Source of the DNA: JAWLAT01 sp041395325
GTDB lineage: Bacteria > Pseudomonadota > Gammaproteobacteria > Xanthomonadales > SZUA-5
Assembly (NCBI GenBank): GCA_041395325.1
Contig: JAWLAT010000001.1
Location: 124,001 to 188,000 of the forward strand
Length of the DNA: 64,000 nt
Direction: 5' to 3'
Shown here: piece after piece, positions 29,019 through 36,461 of the stretch
Layout: each line of letters starts with the position of its first letter
Numbering within the stretch: the stretch's first letter is position 1
Made by a program: the position numbers and the translations under genes
Notes under the pieces: generated by a model
Databases searched by the model: none
What the model was told of the DNA's origin: nothing
The model's input: the letters and a program-made list of their open reading frames with translations, nothing else

Positions 29019-32000
29019 CTAGTGGAAATCCCGCGACCGCGCATCCAGTCCGCCGAGCATCTCGGTCAGGTCATGCAGCCGTTCGGCGATCAGGTGATGG
29101 ACGCCTTCGGCGCATTCGTGGCGGCCATCGATGCCGAGCAGGCGTGATTCCAGCAGCACGCGGCGCTGACGCTCGGCCAGATCCTTCCAGACAACGATAT
29201 TGAGCCAGCCGCTTTCGTCTTCCAGTGTCAGGAAGGTGACACCGGCAGCGGTGCCGGGGCGTTGCCGCAGGGTCACCAGCCGGCGGCACGGGTGCGGCGG
29301 TCGTGTGGCAGGGCCAGCACCTCACTGCTGCGGCGCCAGCCGGCCGCACGCAGGCGTGGTCGCAGCAGGGTCAGCGGGTGGGTGCCCAGGGTCAGGCCCA
29401 GGCTGGCGTAGTCGGCCCGCGCTTCGGCGGCCAGGCTGGGCAGCGGCAGCGGCACGACCGGCTCGGGCGTGTGGATCCCATCCAGCAAGGGCCGCTGCGC
29501 TTCCAGCCCGGCCACCGTCCAGTGCGCCCGATGGCGATGACCGGCCAGCGCCTTCAGCGCACCGGCGCCCGCCAGCGCCTGCAGATCATCGCGAGCCAGC
29601 CGCGCCCGCTCGGCCAAATCCTGCACGCTGCTAAAGGGCGCCTGCGACCGCGCCGCCACCAGCCGTTCGGCGGCGGATCGAGCCAGACCGCGGACCAGGC
29701 GCAGACCTAAGCGCAATGACGGTTGCGCCATCGTTGCGCAGGGCTCAGGGCTTGCTGTGCAGGGCCCAGGGCTCAGGGCCCAGGGCCCAGTAGAAGCGTC
29801 GCAGCTGGAAGCGGTCGGCAACTCTGCTGTACTTGCGGCAACGGATCGCTTGTCGCCACGAGCTCCCAAGCTGGCGCCCTCTGGGCCCTGAGCCCTGGGC
29901 CCTGGGCCCTTTCCGGGTGGCCCAGCCCCACCACGTGCCTCCAGCCCACAATCCCACCCCGAATACCGCACATCCACCGGTCGCACCGCGACGCCGTGGC
30001 GGCGGGCGTCCTGGATCAGCTGGTCGGGGCTGTAGAAGCCCATCGGCTGGGCATTGATCAGGGCGGCGCAGAAGGCGGCCGGATGATGGCGCTTGAGCCA
30101 GGCCGAGGCATACACCAGCAGCGCAAAGCTGGCCGCATGGGATTCCGGGAAGCCATAGGAACCGAAGCCCTTGATCTGCTCGAAGACCTGCTCGGCAAAC
30201 TCGGTGGCATAGCCACGCTCGGCCATGCCCTCGACGATCCGGCGGCGGAAGTGTTCCAGCCCGCCATGGCGCTTCCAGGCGGCCATCGAACGACGCAGCT
30301 GATCGGCCTCGCCAGGGCTGAAGCCGGCCGCGACGATGGCCAGCTGCATCACCTGCTCCTGGAAGATCGGTACGCCCAGGGTGCGCTCGAACACCTGTCG
30401 CAGCGCGTCGGAGGGGTAATCGACCTTCTCCAGCCCCTGCCGTCGACGCAGATAGGGATGCACCATCCGGCCCTGGATCGGCCCCGGCCGCACGATGGCC
30501 ACCTCGATCACCAGATCGTAGAAATGCCGCGGCCGCAGCCGCGGCAGCATCGACATCTGCGCCCGCGACTCGATCTGAAACACCCCGACCGTATCGGCCG
30601 CGCAGATCATGTCGTAGGTGGCGGGGTCTTCGGGGGGGATGGTGGCGAGCGTCAGCGGAGCTGACGCAGTTCCAGTGGCTTGTTCCAGTGGCCAGTCAGG
30701 AGCAGAGCCAGGAATACTGTCGAGCTCTTCTTCTCCGCTCTTCTGGCTACTGGAACTGGCTACTGGAACTGCTCGCCCCCGATTCACCATCTCAAAACAC
30801 CGCCGGATCGCCGACAGCATGCCCAGCGCCAGGCAGTCGACCTTGAGCAGGCGCAGGCTTTCCAGGTCGTCCTTGTCCCACTGGATGATGGTGCGGTCGG
30901 GCATTGCGGCGTTCTCCACCGGCACCAGGGTGTGCAGCGGGTGGTGCGAGATGACGAAACCGCCGACATGCTGCGACAGGTGACGGGGGAAGCCGACCAG
31001 GTCCTGCACCAGTCGCAGCAGCCGGCGCAGCACCGGTGCATCGGCATCCAGGCCGCGCTCGGCCAGTCGTTCGCCGATGGCGCTCAGGCCATCCCACCAG
31101 GCCAGCGAGCGGGTGATCTGGTCGATCTGGGCCAGTGGCAGGCCGAGGGCCCTGCCGACGTCGCGAATCGCGCTCTTGGCCCGATAGCAGATCACCGTGG
31201 CGGCCAGGGCGGCGCGTTCGCGGCCGTACTTGCCATAGATGTACTGAATCACCTCCTCGCGCCGCTCGTGCTCGAAGTCCACATCGATGTCCGGCGGTTC
31301 GTTGCGTTCGCGCGAGATGAAGCGTTCGAACAGCAGGGTGCCGCGGGCCGGATCCACCTCGGTGATGCCCAGGGCGTAGCAGACCGCCGAATTGGCCGCC
31401 GAGCCGCGGCCCTGGCAGAGAATGCCCAGCTTGCGGGCATGCCGGACGATGTCCTCGACGGTGAGGAAATAGTGCTCGTAACGCAGCTCGCCGATCAGCG
31501 CCAGCTCATGCTCGATCTGCTGGCGGACGGCGGCGGGCACGCCCGGTGGCCAGCGTCGCTGCAGACCGGCTTCGGTCAGCTGACGCAGCCAGTCGGACGG
31601 ACTGAGCTCGGTGGGCACCAGTTCGTGCGGGTATTCGTAGTGCAGTCGGTCCAGCTGAAAGCGGCAGCCGGCGGCCAGTCGCTCGGTTTCGGCCAGCCAT
31701 GGCGCCCGATACAGCGCCTGCAGTTCGTCCAGTCGCCGCAGATGCCGTTCGCCGTTGCGTTGCAGCGCGTGACCACACGCGCTCAGCGGCTGCTTCAGGG
31801 CAGTCGCGGTCAGCACATCGAGCAGAGCACGGCGTCCGCGCACATGCATCCGCACATCGCCGCAGGCCACCAGCGTGATCTGCAACTGCTCGCCCAAGGC
31901 CTGCAGGCGCGCGCACAGGCGACGATCCTCCGGTCCCCGGTGCAGTTCCACCGCGATGCGCAGACTGTCGCCAAAGTACTGTTGCAACCAGCGCAACTCG

Positions 32001-32443
32001 TCCAGATCGGCTTCGGCGGACGCGCCGGGCAACCACAAGGCATACAGCTGGCCGGCCAGTTGCTCGGCCTGCAGCGCTGGCTGCAGCAGCAGCTCCCAGT
32101 CGGCGCGACAGGCCTGGTAGCGGCCCTTGCTGGCGCGTCGACGGGCCTGCGTGATCAGCGCACAGAGCAGGCTGTAGCCGGCCTGATCGCGCACCAGCAG
32201 GACGCAGCGCAGGCCATTGTCGAGGCGGAACTCGCTGCCGACGATCAACGGCACGCCGGTCTCTCTGGACGCTTCGAAGGCCCGCACGATGCCGGCCAGC
32301 GAGCACTCGTCGGTGATCGCCAGCGCCCCATAGCCCACCGCCCGGGCCCGCTCGAACAGTTCCCGAGCCGAGCTGGCCCCGCGCTGGAAGCTGAAGTTGC
32401 TCAGACAATGCAGTTCGGCGTAGGGCAATGCGGGTGCTTGCAG
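29019..32443 (-). CDS. dnaE2: error-prone DNA polymerase DnaE2 (ImuC), frameshifted near the 3' end
   Basis: A C-family polymerase of mutagenic translesion repair. The PHP domain opens YAELHCLSNFSFQRGAS; the active-site aspartates are in PPDIDVDFEHERR, and GRGSAANSAVCYALGI and GVFQIESRAQMSMLPRL are typical. The frame stops early at 29273. Adding one C near 29280 (GGCTGG to GGCCTGG) restores LVTLRQRPGTAAGVTFLTLE and the OB fold, ending at 29019 with GLDARSRDFH. A LexA box at 32455-32470 lies inside the longer frame from ATG 32527, so the true start is probably CTG 32443 or TTG 32428. Two in-frame repeat inserts add about 75 and 38 residues. No imuA or imuB is adjacent. Confidence 0.9.
29739..29910. 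repeat. inverted-repeat element inserted in frame in dnaE2
   Basis: Arms at 29760-29790 and 29881-29910 are built from GGGCCCAGGGCTCAGGG units and are inverted copies around a 90-base core. The matching part of the protein is low-complexity (GPGPRAQGPEGASLG ... TGPWALSPGPCTASPEPCA) and is absent from ordinary DnaE2 between the WDCGLE and LRLGLRLVRGL blocks. The reading frame is kept through it. Confidence 0.7.
30666..30772. repeat. second inverted-repeat element in frame in dnaE2
   Basis: The 30-base arms at 30666-30695 and 30743-30772 are inverted copies with four mismatches, built on the unit GTTCCAGTAGCCA. The encoded insert (AVPVASSSSQKSGEEELDS ... EQATGTASA, about 38 residues) lies before the conserved LTLATIPPEDPATYDMI block. 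It is unrelated in sequence to the other dnaE2 insert. Confidence 0.7.
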
Positions 32444-32454
32444 TGATCCTTTTG

Positions 32455-32470
32455 GTGTATGAATATACAG
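32455..32470 (-). promoter_or_regulatory. LexA box of dnaE2
   Basis: On the minus strand the site reads CTGTATATTCATACAC, matching CTGT-N8-ACAG at all but the last base and with the usual AT-rich centre. It lies 12 bases before the CTG proposed as start of dnaE2, and a TTGACC hexamer 9 bases upstream could be the -35. SOS control of dnaE2 is well established in other bacteria. Confidence 0.8.
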
Positions 32471-32592
32471 CGATCGGGTCAATCCTTCGTGCACTGGCGC
32501 GCAGATCGATCCCGCTTCTGCAGGCATGCTGCCGTCACCGCTGCGTCACAAACCGTCACTAGCGTCCACCTGACCGACCACAGGAGACTCCC

Positions 32593-33021
32593 ATGCATCC
32601 CATCCGACTCGCCCTGGCCCTTGGCCTGCTCGTTGCTTCGACCGCCCAGGCCGAAGATCAGGTCCGCGCCAACGCCGGTGGCGTGCAGGCGCAGGCCGAT
32701 GCCGACGGCATCACCGTGCAACTGGTCAATCGTGACGATGGCCCCTGGCTGTCGGTGGAAAACCGCGGCGAAACCGGCACCGTGCATTGCCGCGGTCGCA
32801 ATGTGTCGGTCTCCGGCAAGCGCAACCAGATCACCCTGCAGGGCGACTGCCCCTTCATCGAAGTGTCGGGCGATGAGAACGAACTGCAGATCGAGTCTGT
32901 CGGCGAAATCAGTCTCAGTGGCGATGACAATCGGCTGAGCTGGCAGCGCTCCTCACGCGGCTCGGCACCGGCTGTTGGCGACGATGGCGACGGCAACCGG
33001 GTCGAGAGATCAGCCAACTGA
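32593..33021 (+). CDS. DUF3060 family exported protein
   Basis: A 142-residue protein with a signal peptide (LALALGLLVASTAQA). The mature part has the DUF3060 repeat pattern: C-x-G-x-x-V-x-V-S-G-x-x-N (residues about 67-80), then GDCPFIEVSGDENELQIES and ISLSGDDNRLSW, probably a small right-handed beta-helix. The two Cys could form a disulfide. Role unknown. It is divergent from dnaE2 and followed closely by the VOC gene. Confidence 0.8.
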   Translation: MHPIRLALALGLLVASTAQAEDQVRANAGGVQAQADADGITVQLVNRDDGPWLSVENRGETGTVHCRGRNVSVSGKRNQITLQGDCPFIEVSGDENELQIESVGEISLSGDDNRLSWQRSSRGSAPAVGDDGDGNRVERSAN

Positions 33022-33051
33022 GTCCCAAACAACCCCCATCACGGACAACGC

Positions 33052-33444
33052 ATGGACAAACCACATCGGCCCGCCGGCCATAACGCCGTATCGCCCTATC
33101 TGATCGTCGACGGCGCGGCCGACACGATCGCTTTCCTGCAGCGGGTCTTTGGTGCGGTTGAGCTGATGCGCATGGCCGACGATGCCGGTCAGGTGCGCCA
33201 TGCCGAAGTTCGCATCGACGACAGCGTGCTGATGCTGGCCGATCCGATCCCACCGGATTGGCCCAGCATCGCCGCCCATGTGCACATCTATGTGCGCGAT
33301 GTCGATGCGACCTATGCCCGCGCACTGGAAGCCGGCGCCGTGTCGGTCCAGGCGCCGGTACAGAAGGGCGATGCCGACAAGCGGGGTGGGGTGCGCGATG
33401 CCGGTGGCACGACCTGGTGGATCGCCACGCCAATGAGCGGTTGA
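33052..33444 (+). CDS. VOC/glyoxalase-like protein (PhnB type)
   Basis: A 130-residue member of the vicinal oxygen chelate fold. It opens VSPYLIVDGAADTIAFLQRVF and has the family motifs RHAEVRIDDSVLMLAD, HVHIYVRDVDATYARALEAGA and GGVRDAGGTTWWIAT. Members include glyoxalase, resistance and methyltransferase-like proteins; the substrate cannot be told. It starts 30 bases after the DUF3060 gene. Confidence 0.85.
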   Translation: MDKPHRPAGHNAVSPYLIVDGAADTIAFLQRVFGAVELMRMADDAGQVRHAEVRIDDSVLMLADPIPPDWPSIAAHVHIYVRDVDATYARALEAGAVSVQAPVQKGDADKRGGVRDAGGTTWWIATPMSG

Positions 33445-33489
33445 CCCGCAGTCAACCCGAACGCTTGCGGCGAGCGCGAATTCAGAGAG

Positions 33490-34176
33490 CTACGACGGAA
33501 TACGCTCCAGCCAGCGCTCCAACTCGGCCAGACAGCGCAGCCGCGGTACCCGATCCGGGCGTTCCGGCCAGTCGCGCTGATCGCGGTCCAGCCAGGCGGC
33601 CCGCAATCCAGCCTGCAGCGCGCCCTCGACGTCCTGGCGCGGATGATCGCCGATATGCAGGACCCGTTCCGGTCGCTCTCCGATGGCGGCGCAGGCATGG
33701 TGAAAAATCGCCGGGTCGGGTTTGGCCACACCGACCTGGCGGGCATGGATGCCGGTGACGAAGATCGTCTCAAGGCCGGTGCGACGCAGACAGGCATTGC
33801 CGTTGCTGATGGCAATCAGCCGATAGCGCCCAGCCAACCGATCCAGCACCTCACGGGCTTCGGGATAGAACTGCACCCGGTTGCGGGCCTCGTAGAAAAC
33901 CGCGAAAGCCGCATCGACGTCGGCCGTGCTGCCGCCGGCGGGTTGCAGCATCCGTTCGATGGCCAGCTGGCGCAGCCGGGTGAAGTCATGCGCCAACTCC
34001 GGATGCTGTTGCCACAAGCCGTCACGCAGCTCGGCCATGCGATCGGCACTCCAGGCATTGGCCACGGTCGGCCAATGTTGCTGCAGCCAGTCGCGCAGCG
34101 CCTGCTCAGCCGCCTCGATCGCCGGTGCAATGGGCCAGAGCGTGTCGTCCAGATCAAAGCTAAGCGTGGTGATCAT
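33490..34176 (-). CDS. HAD-superfamily hydrolase, YigB-like
   Basis: A 228-residue haloacid-dehalogenase-type phosphatase. Motif I is SFDLDDTLWP (nucleophile Asp8 and acid Asp10), motif II IAISNGNA, motif III the Lys in VAKPDPAIF, and motif IV LHIGDHPRQDVEGA. The helical cap lies at about 15-95. The pattern is closest to the YigB subgroup, whose studied member acts on FMN; substrate here is inferred. It converges on the VOC gene. Confidence 0.85.
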   Translation of the reverse strand: MITTLSFDLDDTLWPIAPAIEAAEQALRDWLQQHWPTVANAWSADRMAELRDGLWQQHPELAHDFTRLRQLAIERMLQPAGGSTADVDAAFAVFYEARNRVQFYPEAREVLDRLAGRYRLIAISNGNACLRRTGLETIFVTGIHARQVGVAKPDPAIFHHACAAIGERPERVLHIGDHPRQDVEGALQAGLRAAWLDRDQRDWPERPDRVPRLRCLAELERWLERIPS

Positions 34177-34221
34177 GGCCTGATCGCACCGGCACCGTGC
34201 ACGCGGCCCGGCAATCCGAGC

Positions 34222-34689
34222 TCAGTGATGATGGTGCTCATGTCCACCATGCTCGCCCTCACCGGGTGCACGGATCGTGAGTTCGACGGTCTGCGCACCA
34301 GCCTGATCGAACTGCAGCGTCAGCGGCACCGACTCGCCAGCGAGCAACGGCGCCGGCAGATCCAGCAGCATCAGATGCATGCCCCCGGGCGCCAGACTGA
34401 CCTCGCCACCGGCTGGGATCTCGATGCCGTCGGGCAGCGGCCGCATCCGCATCATCTCGCCATCCATGATTGACTCGTGCAGCTCGACTCGGCCGGCGGC
34501 CGGCGTTGTGGCGCCGAGCAATCGATCGCCACCACCCAGGTCGTCGCGGATGGTCAGAAAGGCGGCTGACAGTGTGGCGCCTGGCGGTGTGGCTCGGGCC
34601 CAGGCCTGCTCGATCTCCATCGCCTCCAGCGGCAGGCTGGCGGCACCGAGGGCAAGCAGGGCGAAGGGATGGGCGAGCTTTCGATTCAT
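34222..34689 (-). CDS. periplasmic copper chaperone PCu(A)C
   Basis: A 155-residue exported protein with a signal peptide (FALLALGAASLPLEA). The copper motif H-x-M ... H-x-M is present: LHESIMDGEMMRM and, later, GGMHLMLL. The C-terminus is His-rich (GEHGGHEHHHH) and could bind extra metal. The family delivers Cu(I) to cytochrome c oxidase. It lies 29 bases downstream of the Deg protease gene, on the same strand. Sco or oxidase genes are not adjacent. Confidence 0.9.
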   Translation of the reverse strand: MNRKLAHPFALLALGAASLPLEAMEIEQAWARATPPGATLSAAFLTIRDDLGGGDRLLGATTPAAGRVELHESIMDGEMMRMRPLPDGIEIPAGGEVSLAPGGMHLMLLDLPAPLLAGESVPLTLQFDQAGAQTVELTIRAPGEGEHGGHEHHHH

Positions 34690-34718
34690 GGCGTGATCCT
34701 GTCCGAGAAGAAAAGGTG

Positions 34719-36134
34719 TCAGCGCATCGGCACCAGATAGGCGCGCCGACCGCGGTAGATCGTCAGCAGCAGCTGATTGCCGCCAGCGCGCTCAACCAGC
34801 CGGCGCAACTGCGCCAGATTGCCGACCTCGACCCGATTGACCGCAACGATCAGATCATTGGGCGCCAGTCCGTTGACGGCCGCGCGGCTGCCGCGTTCGA
34901 CCTCACCAATCTGTACACCGCTGGCGCCGCGCTGACGCATGGCCAGCGGCAGTTCCTGCAGTTCGGCGCCGGCCAGCCGGCTGTCCAGATCGGCACCGCG
35001 CAGTCGCAACGCGCTGGCCGCGTCGAGTCGAAAGTTCTTCTGCAGCCGCTCGCCATCGCGCAGCAGATCGGCGCGCAGTGATCGCTCCAGCGGCAACAAT
35101 CCCTCAATGTTTTCCAGTTCGGCCGCCGAGCGCACCGTCTTGCCATCCAGGCCGGTGATCACATCCCCGGCCTCGATGCCCGCTCGCGCCGCGGCCGAAT
35201 CCGGCAGCACCTGAGTGACCACGGCGCCGCGCTGCTGCTCCAGACCCAGTGCGCGGGCCAGGTCGGCCGACAGATCCTGCGCCTGCACACCCAGGCTGCC
35301 GCGGCGCACCTCGCCGTGGGCCAGCAGCTGTTCGAGCACGTTGCTGGCCAGACTGGCGGGAATCGCAAAGCCGATGCCGACATTGCCGCCGGAGGGGCTG
35401 AAGATGGCCGAGTTGATGCCGATCAGCTCGCCGCGCAGATTGACCAGCGCGCCGCCGGAATTGCCGGGATTGATCGAGGCATCGGTCTGGATGAAGTTCT
35501 GATAGCCCAGTCCGCGCAGTCCGCTGCGACCCAGCGCGCTGACGATGCCGCTGGTGACGGTCTGACCCAGACCGAATGGGTTGCCGACAGCGACCACGAA
35601 GTCGCCGACGCGCAGCGCGTCGGAATCGCCCAGCGGCAAGGCCGCCAGATTTTCGGCCGGGATCCGCACTACGGCCAGGTCAGTATCCGGATCGGCGCCG
35701 ACCAGTTCGGCGTCCAGCGTGCGGCCATCGCTGAGGGTGACCTGGATCTCGTCGGCCTGCTCGATCACGTGGTTGTTGGTCAGCACCAGACCGCGGCCGG
35801 CGTCGATGATCACGCCCGACCCCAGCGACTGCTCGATGCGCTCCTGCGGCACCGACGGCAGGTCGAAGAAGCGGCGGAACAACGGATCTTCGAAGAAGGG
35901 ATTGCGCACCCGCACACGCGAGCGGGTGTTGACGTTCACGACCGCCGGTGTAACGCGCTCCAGCATCGGCGCCAGTGAGGGCATGGGCTGACCATCGACG
36001 GCTTCGGGCAGCGCCGCCGTGGCCGTCAGGGGCAACAGCGCCAGCAGCAGCCAGACCAGCCCTCCGATCAGGGCCTTGTCGGCAGTCCGCCGACTCGTGT
36101 TCGCCGCCTCACCGTACATGTTCTGCTCCATCAC
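34719..36134 (-). CDS. periplasmic serine protease of the Do (DegP/DegQ) family
   Basis: A 471-residue trypsin-like protease with an N-terminal signal/anchor (GGLVWLLLALLPLTATAALP) and two PDZ domains. The catalytic triad is visible as VLTNNHVIEQ (His), DPDTDLAVVRI (Asp) and TDASINPGNSGGALV (Ser). PDZ1 lies near 285-370 (GSLGVQAQDLSADLA) and PDZ2 near 390-470 (GVQIGEVERGSRAAVNGLAP). It degrades or refolds damaged envelope proteins. The first Met codons (36134, 36131, 36119) cannot be told apart; ATG 36119 would shorten it by five residues. Confidence 0.92.
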   Translation of the reverse strand: MMEQNMYGEAANTSRRTADKALIGGLVWLLLALLPLTATAALPEAVDGQPMPSLAPMLERVTPAVVNVNTRSRVRVRNPFFEDPLFRRFFDLPSVPQERIEQSLGSGVIIDAGRGLVLTNNHVIEQADEIQVTLSDGRTLDAELVGADPDTDLAVVRIPAENLAALPLGDSDALRVGDFVVAVGNPFGLGQTVTSGIVSALGRSGLRGLGYQNFIQTDASINPGNSGGALVNLRGELIGINSAIFSPSGGNVGIGFAIPASLASNVLEQLLAHGEVRRGSLGVQAQDLSADLARALGLEQQRGAVVTQVLPDSAAARAGIEAGDVITGLDGKTVRSAAELENIEGLLPLERSLRADLLRDGERLQKNFRLDAASALRLRGADLDSRLAGAELQELPLAMRQRGASGVQIGEVERGSRAAVNGLAPNDLIVAVNRVEVGNLAQLRRLVERAGGNQLLLTIYRGRRAYLVPMR

Positions 36135-36244
36135 CTGGCCGAGCCCTGCTAATTGGGCCCGATCGGGGCTGAACTCAAGGCCACCGGGACATTCTCAAAG
36201 TGGTCGCCGACGCACAGATTGTGACGTTCGAGGTCACATTCCTA

Positions 36245-36461
36245 TTGCACCTGCCGGGGCCGCGGGCCTATAGTCCGGTCTCCGGCGCGAGCCACTAGAT
36301 CTAGTGGTTGCCGCGGGCGAGAACCCCAACAAGTAGTGGTGAAGCCCGCCTGACCGGGGTCCCGAAGAAGCTACAAGAACGCACTAGAAGCGCGTTTTCG
36401 GGGCCATTCGCAACACTTCAAAACGCCTGTACACCCTGACGACCCCCTGGGGAGGGAATCA
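36245..36461 (+). promoter_or_regulatory. nrdJ promoter and structured leader, nrdJ-RNA-like
   Basis: TTGCAC (36245-36250), an 18-base spacer and TATAGT (36269-36274) form a promoter. About 180 bases of leader follow with three pairings: CCACTAG/CTAGTGG (36292-36307), GCGGGC/GCCCGC (36313-36318 with 36344-36349), and GGTCCCGAA/TTCGGGGCC (36358-36366 with 36397-36405) around a smaller AACGC/GCGCGTT hairpin. A conserved nrdJ RNA motif has been reported upstream of nrdJ genes in proteobacteria; I could not compare with its consensus. This covers the 327-base gap between the protease and nrdJ. Confidence 0.6.
36292..36307. promoter_or_regulatory. NrdR-box-like palindrome
   Basis: CCACTAGATCTAGTGG is a perfect 16-base palindrome. 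It resembles the NrdR box consensus ACACTATATATAGTGT in its CACTA...TAGTG arms. It lies about 18 bases after the predicted -10, so it could act as an operator or as an RNA hairpin. A related half (AAGTAGTGG) lies at 36331-36339. Confidence 0.5.

Noticed and set aside
30680..32446. A 588-codon plus-strand frame opposite dnaE2
   Set aside because: Shadow frame; Gln-rich composition with no family motif.
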